From NCBI RefSeq assembly GCF_013248975.1, contig NZ_JABRWH010000001.1:4050001-4114000 (forward strand): 64,000 bases of DNA, given 5' to 3'. Positions 52,592-60,749 of this stretch are shown in pieces; positions within the stretch are counted from its first letter, which is position 1, and each line of letters opens with the position of its first letter. A model generated the notes under the pieces. The model was not told the origin of the DNA. It saw only the letters and a program-made list of their open reading frames with translations, and searched no databases. This DNA is from Neobacillus endophyticus. GTDB taxonomy: Bacteria > Bacillota > Bacilli > Bacillales > Cytobacillaceae. Both the position numbers and the translations under genes were made by a program.

Positions 52592-53419
52592 TTAGGAACG
52601 TCCGCTGCTTTTAGCCATCGGACGAATGAATGGGATTTGTTTCAATGAACCGTCTTTTTTCTTATAAACTTGGTAGTAGGCCATGGCAATAAATATAGTG
52701 CCGCCTACTGCATTTCCTAAGAAAACCGGAATAAAATTATGAAGGTATTCCCACCAGGTAAAATGGCCGGCAAAAATGGCTGCCGGAATAACAAACATGT
52801 TTGCGACAACGTGCTGAAAGCCAATCGCAACGAATGCCATGGTCGGGAACCAAATACCCAGTATTTTTCCTGACATATCTTCTGCTCCATAAGATAACCA
52901 GACAGCAGAGGCAACTAACCAGTTACAGCCAATGCCAGAAACAAAAGCCTGCAGAAAATTTGCCTCCAGTTTGTGCTGAGCGATACTTACCGTTTTATCC
53001 AGAAACGGTGCCGCTTCTGTCAATCCCGCTACATGGCCAAAAAAATATGCGACAAAAATAGCTCCTGCAAAATTACTGATCGTTACTAGCAGCCAATTAT
53101 ACATTAACTGGCCAGTACTAACTTTTTTGGCCATTCTGGCAATTGGTACTGCCATCATATTTCCAGTTAATAGTTCACCTCCCGCTAGTAACGTGAGAAT
53201 AAGACCTACCGGGAAAACGGATGCCCCAATCAAATTGCTCAATCCAACTGCCCCGCCTGTCAAAGTAGCTGTTACCCGAATATAAAGCAGGTATCCCAGA
53301 GCAATAAAGGCTCCCGCTTCAAATCCTAGAATCAGAGTTTGTAAAGAAGAATATTTCGTTTTCTTCATTCCATTTTCAACGGTAATTTCCATGATTTTGT
53401 CAGGTTTACTGTAAGCCAT
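52592..53419 (-). CDS. Formate/nitrite transporter (FocA/NirC family)
   Basis: 275 residues with six hydrophobic segments. Family marks are LILGFEAGAFIALGYLLYI, GASVFPVGLILTLLAGGELLTGNMM, FVSGIGCNWLVASAVWLSYGAEDM and VGFQHVVANMF-like AIGFQHVVANMFVIPAAIF. It is a pentameric channel for formate or nitrite. It would suit nitrite export from NarGHI or formate export in fermentation; neither can be chosen. AAGGAGA precedes the ATG. A Rex/Fnr-like dyad lies 26 bp upstream. Confidence 0.93.
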   Translation of the reverse strand: MAYSKPDKIMEITVENGMKKTKYSSLQTLILGFEAGAFIALGYLLYIRVTATLTGGAVGLSNLIGASVFPVGLILTLLAGGELLTGNMMAVPIARMAKKVSTGQLMYNWLLVTISNFAGAIFVAYFFGHVAGLTEAAPFLDKTVSIAQHKLEANFLQAFVSGIGCNWLVASAVWLSYGAEDMSGKILGIWFPTMAFVAIGFQHVVANMFVIPAAIFAGHFTWWEYLHNFIPVFLGNAVGGTIFIAMAYYQVYKKKDGSLKQIPFIRPMAKSSGRS

Positions 53420-53444
53420 AACTATGTTCTCCTTCTAACTAAGT

Positions 53445-53462
53445 TTGTGAAATATTGAACAT
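53445..53462. promoter_or_regulatory. Rex/Fnr-like site upstream of the formate/nitrite channel
   Basis: TTGTGAAATATTGAACAT shares 15 of 18 bases with TTGTGAAATATTTCACAA. A second half-site TTGTGAAT lies near 53492. Control by redox or oxygen is plausible. Confidence 0.45.
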
Positions 53463-53520
53463 AGTCTATTGTACATCATTTTTCTCAAAAGTTTGTGAAT
53501 ACTTTTCTAACATTTTGGAG

Positions 53521-53564
53521 TCTGACCGTTACTGCATGAATCTATTTTTGCAGTGATGTTCAGA
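53521..53564. terminator. Hairpin downstream of cysP
   Basis: TCTGACCGTTACTGCA and TGCAGTGATGTTCAGA (53521-53536, 53549-53564) form an imperfect stem. No T run follows on the minus strand, so it is a weak terminator candidate. Confidence 0.4.
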
Positions 53565-53575
53565 CCCCTGGTTTA

Positions 53576-54658
53576 TTATATGCCGCCGCCGTCATCGTGT
53601 ATCGTGCTATCTTCCTTACGAATGCTTGCAGATAGGCTGAGTATGCCAAATGCTGCAATCAAAGAACTTAAAATAACGATAATATTGTAGATGTTACCTT
53701 CAATTAATAGATTGATAAGAATGTAGGTAATAACAAGTGAAGCTAATGGTGAGATCAGCCAGACTTTAATGATTTTTTGAATAACATTTTTTTGCCAAAT
53801 ACCGAATCCTTTTTGGGATGCACCGATCCCCAAAATTCCACAAGTCGTAACTTGTGTCAAAGGAATGGGCAGTCCATATAACGACGCAAGGGTCACTAAT
53901 GCTCCGCCTGTAAAAGAAATCGAGCTTCCTTCTAACAAAGATAGCTGGGTAATTTTCTTGCCATTTGTCTCCATGACTCTGCTGCCCAATAGAACAGCTC
54001 CTAAAGCAACAAACAAGCCGCCAATCCAGATTCCTTTATTTGCAGAGATCATACCGGCACCAACAAGCGGGCCAACTGCATTAGCCACGTTATTCATCCC
54101 GGCAGAGAATGCCTCGAAACAGCCCCCTATAACGAGCAGTCTCGCCAGCCATGTTTTCCATTTCCCTGGTTTAGTCAGTATTGGCCAACGTTTTTCCGCA
54201 TTGGCAATCAATTTCCCGAGTAAAAATGTAATGAGAAAAGAAATTACCGGCACAAGCACCCAAAATAAAATAATAACCAACAGTTTTTCAGTATAAACAT
54301 GTTTATAAGCAATTCCTGCTCCTACTATGGATCCAACCGTCACTTCACTTGTTGACAACGGTATACCAATCAAGTTGGCAATAAACAATGTTAATGCGGC
54401 TCCGGTGAGTATCAGAACGACCATTTCTATGGTAAGAAGTTTCGAAGGAATAATTCCATTACCGATTGTTTTCACCACTTCGCCTCCTCCAAGAACCGCG
54501 CCAAGGAATGCGGCAATAGCAACCAAAATCATAGCTACCAATCTATTCTTTATAGCACCTGCTCCATAAGCTGTTCCCATTGATGCTGCTGTTCCGCTTG
54601 CGCCAATATTCATTGCAAAAAAGAAAGCTATGATAAACGCCAAATACGTCCAAAACAC
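53576..54658 (-). CDS. cysP: Sulfate permease CysP (PiT family)
   Basis: 360 residues, about 10-11 hydrophobic segments. Two PiT repeats are visible (FFFAMNIGASGTAASMGTAYG with GGGEVVKTIGNGIIP, and CFEAFSAGMNNVANAVGPLVGAGM). The sequence, including the tail IRKEDSTIHDDGGGI, follows Bacillus CysP, a sulfate importer, more closely than phosphate carriers. cysJI in the same window supports a sulfate role. GGGGGAG precedes the ATG. No sulfate-activation genes are adjacent. Confidence 0.87.
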   Translation of the reverse strand: MFWTYLAFIIAFFFAMNIGASGTAASMGTAYGAGAIKNRLVAMILVAIAAFLGAVLGGGEVVKTIGNGIIPSKLLTIEMVVLILTGAALTLFIANLIGIPLSTSEVTVGSIVGAGIAYKHVYTEKLLVIILFWVLVPVISFLITFLLGKLIANAEKRWPILTKPGKWKTWLARLLVIGGCFEAFSAGMNNVANAVGPLVGAGMISANKGIWIGGLFVALGAVLLGSRVMETNGKKITQLSLLEGSSISFTGGALVTLASLYGLPIPLTQVTTCGILGIGASQKGFGIWQKNVIQKIIKVWLISPLASLVITYILINLLIEGNIYNIIVILSSLIAAFGILSLSASIRKEDSTIHDDGGGI

Positions 54659-54852
54659 TCCAATCTCCCCCTATGTACACGTTTCTAAACAGTCGAGTTA
54701 AAAAATTCCTAATGTTTTGAACTTTAATTCTTAGTATTCAGGTAGGAATAATTTTAATATGGTGCTAATTATACAATTCCTCTTCTGAATAATCAACAAA
54801 AAAGTCAGATGTCATAGAATTTTTAAAAAACTATAAAAATTGCCTTCTCTCA

Positions 54853-55203
54853 ATCAGGCAAGTGAAATTGCACCCCCTTTTGGCACAACCTGATCTCCGT
54901 GATTATTGCCAAAAACAACAAATTCACATCGAAGCATGGGCACCGCTTGGACAGGGGCGTCTATTGGATCACTCTGTATTAAAAGAAATAGCAGAAGTAC
55001 ATAACAAATCAATTGCACAAATTATCTTACGCTGGGATCTCCAAAACGGCATCATCACGATCCCTAAATCTGTGAAAGAAAGCAGAATTAAAGAAAATGC
55101 CAATATTTTTGATTTCGAGTTATCGGTAAATGAAATGAAACAAATCGATGACCTAAACGAAAATATACGTATCGGTGCTGATCCAGACCATTTTACTTTT
55201 TAA
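54853..55203 (+). pseudogene. Aldo-keto reductase, C-terminal fragment
   Basis: About 116 codons match the C-terminal part of a ~275-residue aldo-keto reductase: IRQVKLHPLLAQPDLRDYCQ, IEAWAPLGQGRLLD, IAQIILRWDLQNGIITIPKS and ENANIFDFELSVNEMKQID. The N-terminal barrel half with the catalytic Tyr/Lys is missing and no ribosome site precedes the GTG at 54862. The ~190 bp upstream hold no matching remainder, so this is a deletion relic. Confidence 0.82.
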
Positions 55204-55324
55204 GAATATAATCTAAAATTTATACTATGATGATAAATGCGGGAAGTGCGAGACTTTTTGAAAAAATTGTTCTCGGCAGCATAAAACAACATAAGGGATA
55301 TTGAAATAAAATCAAAAAAATCTC

Positions 55325-55353
55325 TTGAAATGACAAGGATATTCTGTTATATT
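55325..55353 (+). promoter_or_regulatory. Sigma-A promoter of the dapA leader
   Basis: TTGAAA (55325-55330), 17 bp, TATATT (55348-55353), about 35 bp before the riboswitch starts. Confidence 0.7.
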
Positions 55354-55387
55354 ACAGTCAATTAAATATTTTCTTACTTCATCCAAT

Positions 55388-55634
55388 TGAAGTGAGGATA
55401 GAGGCGCAAAGACCATTAGTACACTTTTGGAGGATAATGAGATCCAAAGATAATCGTGGAAAGGGGAATTTGCCGAAGCTCCAAGAGGCTCATTCGTCTT
55501 GAAGCTGGTTCTGCTGTTGAATAAACACAGAACTGTCATATAGACATCTATATGGAGGGCTATCTCACGCACGGGAACTTTAATTTTTATGTTTCTTCTG
55601 CAGCAGCGGGGTCCCCTTCGCTGCTGTTTCTTTG
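55388..55634 (+). promoter_or_regulatory. Lysine riboswitch (L-box) with terminator, upstream of dapA
   Basis: The conserved core appears in order: GATAGAGGCGCAAAG (55397-55411), GGAAAGGGGAATTTGCCGAAG (around 55458-55478) and GGAGGGCTATCTCA (55554-55567), as in lysC leaders. It is followed by a terminator CAGCAGCG/CGCTGCTG (55601-55608, 55619-55626) and TTTCTTT. Lysine binding should stop transcription before dapA. The interval 55204-55387 holds only the promoter. Confidence 0.93.
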
Positions 55635-55680
55635 CGTTGACCCACCTCTATTTAAAAAACTTTTAAAAAGGGTGATATTG

Positions 55681-56568
55681 ATGAATTTTGGCCGAGTATT
55701 AACTGCCATGGTTACGCCATTTGATCAACATGGTGAAATTGATTTTGCTGCAGTAAAAACACTAGTAAACTATTTAATAGCAAACGGAACAGATGGATTG
55801 GTCGTTGCTGGAACTACCGGGGAGTCCCCTACCTTAACAACAGAAGAAAAAGTGGCTCTATTTAAATATGTGGTGGAAACTGCCGGAGGCCGAGTTCCTG
55901 TCATTGCTGGAACAGGATCCAATAATACAAGAGCGTCAATTAGCTTAACGAAGCTTGCAGAGGATACAGGTGTAGACGGAATTATGCTTGTTACTCCTTA
56001 TTATAATAAACCATCCCAGGAAGGATTATTTCAACACTTTCAAGCCATTGCCAATTCCACCAGTCTGCCAGTCATGCTCTATAATGTTCCAGGAAGAACA
56101 GTTACCAATTTGGCACCTGAAACGGTTATACGCCTCTCTGCCATTCCTAACATCGTTTCTGTGAAGGAAGCGAGCGGTAACCTGGATGCCATGGCGGAAA
56201 TTATCGAGAAAACGCCAAGTGATTTTTCACTATATAGCGGTGATGATGGCTTAACGTTGCCTGTATTATCAATCGGCGGAACAGGTATTATTTCTGTCGC
56301 TTCTCATATTATTGGCAACGAAATGCAAGAAATGATCCAAAACTTTATCAGTGGTCATTTGCAAGCAGCATCTGCTGCCCATCGCAAACTCCTGCCATTA
56401 ATGAAGGCATTATTTGCTCAACCGAGCCCATCCCCTGTTAAAGCAGCATTAAACATGAACGGGATAAATGTCGGTGATGTCCGTTTACCAATGGTTCCTT
56501 TAAACGATGTGGAAAAAACTTCACTAGAAAACGTTTTGCGCCCTTTTAAACAGAAAGTTATTCATTAA
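55681..56568 (+). CDS. dapA: 4-hydroxy-tetrahydrodipicolinate synthase
   Basis: 295 residues. It condenses pyruvate with aspartate semialdehyde at the branch to lysine and dipicolinate. Active-site residues are visible: Thr45-Thr46 (AGTTGESPTL), Tyr107/108 (VTPYYNKPSQEG), Tyr134 and Arg139 (LYNVPGRT) and the Schiff-base Lys162 (VSVKEASGN). GGGTG precedes the ATG. It is monocistronic with its own riboswitch and terminator. Bacillus often has another dapA in the asd-dapG operon; this lysine-controlled one may be an extra copy. Confidence 0.96.
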   Translation: MNFGRVLTAMVTPFDQHGEIDFAAVKTLVNYLIANGTDGLVVAGTTGESPTLTTEEKVALFKYVVETAGGRVPVIAGTGSNNTRASISLTKLAEDTGVDGIMLVTPYYNKPSQEGLFQHFQAIANSTSLPVMLYNVPGRTVTNLAPETVIRLSAIPNIVSVKEASGNLDAMAEIIEKTPSDFSLYSGDDGLTLPVLSIGGTGIISVASHIIGNEMQEMIQNFISGHLQAASAAHRKLLPLMKALFAQPSPSPVKAALNMNGINVGDVRLPMVPLNDVEKTSLENVLRPFKQKVIH

Positions 56569-56570
56569 AA

Positions 56571-56603
56571 AAATAGGCTGCCATCGCATTGGCAGCCTAT
56601 TTT
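56571..56603 (+). terminator. Terminator of dapA
   Basis: AAATAGGCTGCCA (56571-56583) pairs with TGGCAGCCTATTT (56590-56602) and a T run follows. Confidence 0.92.
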
Positions 56604-56634
56604 TTTTAATATATAGTTTACATAATATTATTAT

Positions 56635-56670
56635 GATATATCATTTACCTATTCTGCTAAATGATATATC
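56635..56670. repeat. 13-bp inverted repeat
   Basis: GATATATCATTTA and TAAATGATATATC form a perfect AT-rich stem with a 10-nt loop between dapA and the SDR remnant. An operator or relic; no T run. Confidence 0.5.
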
Positions 56671-56740
56671 GGTTAAACTCCACCCTTTTTCCAAATCTCA
56701 CGCAGTTATTCCTTGCCGCTTCATTTCCTTCAGCCTATCG

Positions 56741-56890
56741 TTACTTATTTTTATTGCGCACTTGCTCAGCCAAAGAAAGCAGATTTAATACGTTAGAAGT
56801 TTTTATGATTAAATTGCAAAAGGAATCTTGACGCACAATTTCATATCCAATCCCTTTATTAGCACCTGTTACAAATGCAAATTTCGTCAT
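56741..56890 (-). pseudogene. Short-chain dehydrogenase N-terminal remnant
   Basis: 49 codons starting at ATG 56890 with GGAGG upstream. The first 21 residues (MTKFAFVTGANKGIGYEIVR) are a clear SDR NAD-binding start with the TGxxxGIG glycines. The rest (DSFCNLIIKTSN ...) does not continue the fold and ends at TAA. This is the 5' end of an SDR gene joined to unrelated sequence by deletion. Confidence 0.75.
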
Positions 56891-56998
56891 ATTTATTTCC
56901 TCCTATTATTAGGTTAACAAGATACAATTTAAAAGATACTACCTAAAGTAAAGTTGAGGTCAAGGGTTTTTTAAATTAAATTGGAGAAATGATGGATA

Positions 56999-57029
56999 TG
57001 AATAAGGATTGTTTTTAACGTTCATTTTA
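56999..57029 (+). promoter_or_regulatory. Sigma-G-like promoter of the SASP gene
   Basis: TGAATA (56999-57004), 18 bp, CATTTTA (57023-57029); the sigma-G consensus is TGMATA and CATANTA. It fits forespore expression of a SASP. Confidence 0.6.
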
Positions 57030-57033
57030 ATAA

Positions 57034-57053
57034 TGAGCAATTCTAATTGCTCA
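57034..57053 (+). repeat. Inverted repeat in the SASP leader
   Basis: TGAGCAATT and AATTGCTCA pair perfectly with a 2-nt centre, between the putative transcription start and the ribosome site. Confidence 0.5.
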
Positions 57054-57077
57054 ATACTTCGTCGGGAGTGATGTATC

Positions 57078-57272
57078 ATGGCTAGAAACAAACTATTGGT
57101 TCCTGGTGCAAATCAAGCTTTGGATCAGATGAAGGAAGAAATCGCCAACGAGTTTGGAGTTCAACTTGGTGCTGATACGACCGCACGAGCAAATGGTTCA
57201 GTCGGCGGCGAAATGACAAAACGTCTGGTCGCATTTGCTGAACAATCATTACGAAATCAACAAGGACAGTAA
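57078..57272 (+). CDS. Small acid-soluble spore protein, alpha/beta type
   Basis: 64 residues. It coats and protects spore DNA. Typical parts are [20 protein letters not shown], the GPR protease site EIANEFG (cleavage after Glu21), the [11 protein letters not shown] segment and the Gln-rich tail. GGGAGTG precedes the ATG. A sigma-G-like promoter upstream fits. This shows that the organism forms endospores. Which ssp paralog it is cannot be told. Confidence 0.97.
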   Translation: MARNKLLVPGANQALDQMKEEIANEFGVQLGADTTARANGSVGGEMTKRLVAFAEQSLRNQQGQ

Positions 57273-57291
57273 CTTGTATGATTTCGGCCAA

Positions 57292-57320
57292 AGGGTGCCC
57301 ATGTTTGGGTGCCCTTTTTC
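57292..57320 (+). terminator. Terminator of the SASP gene
   Basis: AGGGTGCCC (57292-57300) pairs with GGGTGCCCT (57307-57315), two G-U pairs, followed by TTTTT. The rest of 57321-57603 holds the SulP promoter. Confidence 0.85.
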
Positions 57321-57515
57321 TAATTCGTGAAATATTCTACTAGGGGTAGCGTCAGGAAAAAGCTGTTTATTACGTTAAGGAAATTACACTATTCCTTTAT
57401 TATCTGAGTTTTTCTTATATGAACTTACTGTAACCCATAAATCACTAAAAAAGTATGTTAAAAGGTTTATGTTTATCTTTGTGACATAATGTATGATTGA
57501 ACTTCTAAAAAACTT

Positions 57516-57544
57516 TTGACATAATTAAAAATCAGGTGTAGATT
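57516..57544 (+). promoter_or_regulatory. Sigma-A promoter of the SulP permease gene
   Basis: TTGACA (57516-57521), 17 bp, TAGATT (57539-57544), about 60 bp before the start codon. Confidence 0.65.
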
Positions 57545-57603
57545 TTTCTTTAGTATATTCAAATAATCAAATATATAAATATTATTTCTAAGGAAGTGGT
57601 TCT

Positions 57604-59364
57604 GTGCTAGAAAAGGTAGTTTTCACTGGGAGATATAAGAATTATTCTCTACAAGCATTTCAAAAAGATCTCATTTCTGGAATTGTAGTTGGTGTTATTG
57701 CGATCCCATTAGGTATGGCTTTCGCCATTGCTTCAGGGGTAAAACCTCAGTACGGAATTTATACGACCATCATTGCTGGAATTCTCATTTCGTTATTAGG
57801 TGGTTCCAAGTTTCAAATTGGCGGCCCAACCGGAGCATTTATTCCGATATTATTCGGAATTGTAATGACCTATGGGTTTAAAAATTTGTTGATCGCTGGA
57901 TTTATGGGTGGCATTATTCTATTTTTAATGGGTATTTTCCGCTTAGGGTCATTAATTAAATTTATCCCAAAACCCGTTATAATCGGTTTTACTTCTGGTA
58001 TTGCCGTCACTATTTTTGAAGGACAAATTCCAAATTTCCTAGGACTAACAGGTGTAAAAAAGCACGAATACTTTTATCCTAATCTAAAAGAAGTATTTAT
58101 TCATATTCATAGTGCAAACCTTTATAGTATATTGACAGCTGTAATATGTCTTATAACGGTCCTATTCACTCCTAAATTGTTTCCAAAGATACCGGGATCC
58201 CTAATTGGTCTATTTGTATCAACCCTAGTTGCCACTTTTTTATATCCAAATCAAGTAGCAACCATTGGTTCGATGTATGGTGAAATCCCTAGCACACTTC
58301 CGCAGTTTAACATACCTGATATTACGTTGGAACGAATTCAGCATCTTATTCAACCGGCGTTTATCATTGCCATACTCGGCTCCATAGAATCATTACTATC
58401 AGCAGTAGTCGCTGATGGAATGACTGGCAGTAAGCATAATAGTAACCGAGAATTAATGGGTCAAGGTATAGCTAATATGATTACCCCGTTCTTCGGTGGT
58501 ATTCCATCAACAGGTGCCCTTGCCAGAACAGCAACCAATATAAAAAATGGTGCCATTTCCCCCGTTTCAGGGATTATACACGGAATCGTTGTACTTCTTA
58601 TATTAGTGCTTTTTGCTCCTTATGCTTCGAAAATTCCATTAGCCAGCATGGCACCAATCTTAATGGTAGTTGCTTGGAATATGAGTGAAAGACACGTATT
58701 TTATCATTTATTAAAAACAAGAACCGCAGATTCTGTGATTTTAGTAGTTACCTTTTTATTGACAGTTTTTGTTGATTTAACTACGGCTGTTGAAGTCGGA
58801 CTTGTTCTAACCGTTATTATTTTTATAAAACGTATGAGTGATGTAATGGTAACAGCTAAGGTATTACCAAATCCAAATAATAAAAGCAAAAAAGTAGATA
58901 GCCAAATGGTGACTAACTCGCATGATTGTCCGCAAATCAGTATTTACAGTGTAGAAGGACCACTTTTTTTTGGTGCAGCACAAACTTTTGGACAAACCAT
59001 TTTAAATACGATTAAATTAAAACCAAATGTTTTAATTTTAAGACTTGGAAAAGTTCCATTTATGGATACAACAGGTGAATCTTATTTTTCTAGTATTGTT
59101 AAAAACTTTTCTACTCACGGGATCGTTTTAATAAGTGGGATTAAACCTCAGCCAAAGGAGTTATTGATCAAAACGGGTTTATATCATTTCATTGGGGATG
59201 AACACTTTTTCGATCATACAGGGGAAGCCATTGATTTTGCGATAAAACATTTAAACAGAAATAAATGTCTTGGATGTAAACATTTTGCTTTCAGTGAATG
59301 TACGTCATTATCAGGTGTCAATGAGAAAGTTGGAGAGAAAATACAGTTGTTAGAAATTAACTAG
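57604..59364 (+). CDS. SulP-family anion permease with STAS domain
   Basis: 586 residues. About 11-12 hydrophobic segments to residue ~420, with GVIAIPLGMAFAIASGVKPQYGIYT (family signature), FQIGGPTGAFIPI and GSIESLLSAVVADGMTGSKH. A cytoplasmic STAS domain follows (residues ~440-550, VPFMDTTGESYFSSIV). The C-terminal tail has a Cys group, KCLGCKHFAFSECTS, that SulP proteins do not need and that could bind metal or sense redox. It may carry sulfate or bicarbonate. The start is GTG at 57604 with AAGGAAG upstream. An ArsR regulator follows 22 bp later. Confidence 0.92.
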   Translation: MLEKVVFTGRYKNYSLQAFQKDLISGIVVGVIAIPLGMAFAIASGVKPQYGIYTTIIAGILISLLGGSKFQIGGPTGAFIPILFGIVMTYGFKNLLIAGFMGGIILFLMGIFRLGSLIKFIPKPVIIGFTSGIAVTIFEGQIPNFLGLTGVKKHEYFYPNLKEVFIHIHSANLYSILTAVICLITVLFTPKLFPKIPGSLIGLFVSTLVATFLYPNQVATIGSMYGEIPSTLPQFNIPDITLERIQHLIQPAFIIAILGSIESLLSAVVADGMTGSKHNSNRELMGQGIANMITPFFGGIPSTGALARTATNIKNGAISPVSGIIHGIVVLLILVLFAPYASKIPLASMAPILMVVAWNMSERHVFYHLLKTRTADSVILVVTFLLTVFVDLTTAVEVGLVLTVIIFIKRMSDVMVTAKVLPNPNNKSKKVDSQMVTNSHDCPQISIYSVEGPLFFGAAQTFGQTILNTIKLKPNVLILRLGKVPFMDTTGESYFSSIVKNFSTHGIVLISGIKPQPKELLIKTGLYHFIGDEHFFDHTGEAIDFAIKHLNRNKCLGCKHFAFSECTSLSGVNEKVGEKIQLLEIN

Positions 59365-59386
59365 TATAAAAGGAGGAATAAAAAAA

Positions 59387-59734
59387 TTGAATCTTGAAAT
59401 GCAACAATTTAAAGCGGAGTTTTTCAAAGCACTCGCTCATCCTTTGAGAATCAAAATACTTGAGTTATTAGGAGAAGGAGAAAAGAATGTAAATGAACTT
59501 CAGAACCTCGTGGGCAGCGAAGGTTCTGCTGTTTCACAACAACTCATGATATTACGTGCAAAAAATATTGTTACGGGTACAAAGGATGGTAACCGTGTTA
59601 TTTATTCTCTCCGAGATCCCATGATTATTGAACTACTTTCGGTCACACGTCAAATATTTAATAATCATTTAGTTGATACAATAACCATATTAGATAAGTT
59701 AAATGATGAAAATGACGATTCTGAACAGCTATGA
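59387..59734 (+). CDS. ArsR-family winged-helix regulator without Cys
   Basis: 115 residues: KALAHPLRIKILELLGEGEKNVNELQ, recognition helix SEGSAVSQQLMILRAKNIV, wing GNRVIYSLRDPMIIEL, then a helical tail. There is no Cys, so it is not a classical thiol metal sensor. TTG at 59387 is the start, with AAAGGAGG 10 bases upstream. It follows the SulP permease by 22 bp, as its probable local regulator; many such pairs exist. Signal unknown. Confidence 0.88.
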   Translation: MNLEMQQFKAEFFKALAHPLRIKILELLGEGEKNVNELQNLVGSEGSAVSQQLMILRAKNIVTGTKDGNRVIYSLRDPMIIELLSVTRQIFNNHLVDTITILDKLNDENDDSEQL

Positions 59735-59840
59735 TCATCAATTATGGAAAAATACTAAAATCTGTTTAATAAAATAGTAATGGGATAAATAATTGTTGGG
59801 GGTTTGATTGATTTTAAGAAATGATACTAAGGAGAAATTC

Positions 59841-60677
59841 ATGAAAAGAAAAACTGCCATCATTACTGGATCATCAAGCGGTTTCGGCCTCCTTTGTGCC
59901 GTTGAATTGGCTTTAGCCGGTTTCACGGTTATAGCCACGATGCGAGATGTAACTAAAGCAACAGAATTATTAAACCTCACGAAAGAAAAGCAATTACAGG
60001 AATTCATACATGTAAGGCAACTAGATGTAACCTCATCAGAATCCATTGATACCTTTAATCAGTACCTAACGGAATTTTCGAATATCGCGGTCTTGATCAA
60101 CAATGCTGGTTTTGCACTGGGCGGTTTTAGCGAGGAGCTTGGGATTGAAGACTACAAGTATCAATTTGAAACAAATTTTTTCGGAGTAATCGCGGTAACC
60201 AATGCAGTTCTTCCTTTTATGAGGGCAAACAAACACGGAAGAATTATTAATATTAGCAGCATAAGTGGAAAGATCGGATTTCCCGGACTTTCTGCCTATA
60301 CAGCATCCAAGCATGCACTTGAAGGCTATAGTGAAAGTTTAAGGCTGGAACTTAAACCATTTGGAATTGATGTATCTTTGATTGAGCCTGGATCTTACCA
60401 AACGAATATTTGGAAAACGATCGACAAGATTGATAAAGATCCTGAGTCACCCTACGTTCGATATTTAAATGTTATTTTACAAGAAATTGAAAGTGATAAA
60501 CGGAATTTTGGCAATCCAGCGGAAGTAGCAAAGCTCGCGGCAAAAATCGCTTCACAGCCAAGTTCACCCAAACTGCGGTATCCAATTGGAAAAGGGGTAA
60601 AAACAAATCTCATTCTGAAAAATGCCATGCCATGGAAACTACTTGAAAAGTTTATTATGACGAAAATGAAACATTAA
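59841..60677 (+). CDS. Short-chain dehydrogenase/reductase
   Basis: 278 residues, classical SDR: AIITGSSSGFGLLCAVELA (NAD(P) glycine motif), QLDVTSSESI, LINNAGFALGG, INISSISGKIGFPGLSAYTASKHALEG (catalytic Ser, Tyr, Lys) and SLIEPGSYQT. The Arg in TMRD favours NADP. The substrate is unknown. The ATG at 59841 has AAGGAGA. It is monocistronic, about 106 bp past the ArsR gene. Confidence 0.9.
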   Translation: MKRKTAIITGSSSGFGLLCAVELALAGFTVIATMRDVTKATELLNLTKEKQLQEFIHVRQLDVTSSESIDTFNQYLTEFSNIAVLINNAGFALGGFSEELGIEDYKYQFETNFFGVIAVTNAVLPFMRANKHGRIINISSISGKIGFPGLSAYTASKHALEGYSESLRLELKPFGIDVSLIEPGSYQTNIWKTIDKIDKDPESPYVRYLNVILQEIESDKRNFGNPAEVAKLAAKIASQPSSPKLRYPIGKGVKTNLILKNAMPWKLLEKFIMTKMKH

Positions 60678-60702
60678 GGAATTTCTACATCATTTTATTT
60701 AT

Positions 60703-60740
60703 TGTGCCCGAAACAAATGAATAAGCTTGTTTTGGGCACA
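60703..60740. terminator. Hairpin between the convergent SDR and nitroreductase genes
   Basis: TGTGCCCGAAACAA (60703-60716) pairs with TTGTTTTGGGCACA (60727-60740), one G-U. AT-rich flanks, stronger on the minus side. Confidence 0.65.
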
Positions 60741-60749
60741 TGACATCAT

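Noticed and set aside
52310..52648. 112-codon plus-strand ORF
   Set aside because: It overlaps the 98-residue gene in another frame and the terminator and 3' end of the channel gene.
53865..54296. 143-codon plus-strand ORF inside cysP
   Set aside because: Antisense shadow of a membrane-protein gene.
55312..55572. 86-codon minus-strand ORF
   Set aside because: It covers the lysine riboswitch antisense and has no start signal.
59738..60046. 102-codon minus-strand ORF between the ArsR and SDR genes
   Set aside because: Antisense of the SDR start, with no ribosome site or family match.
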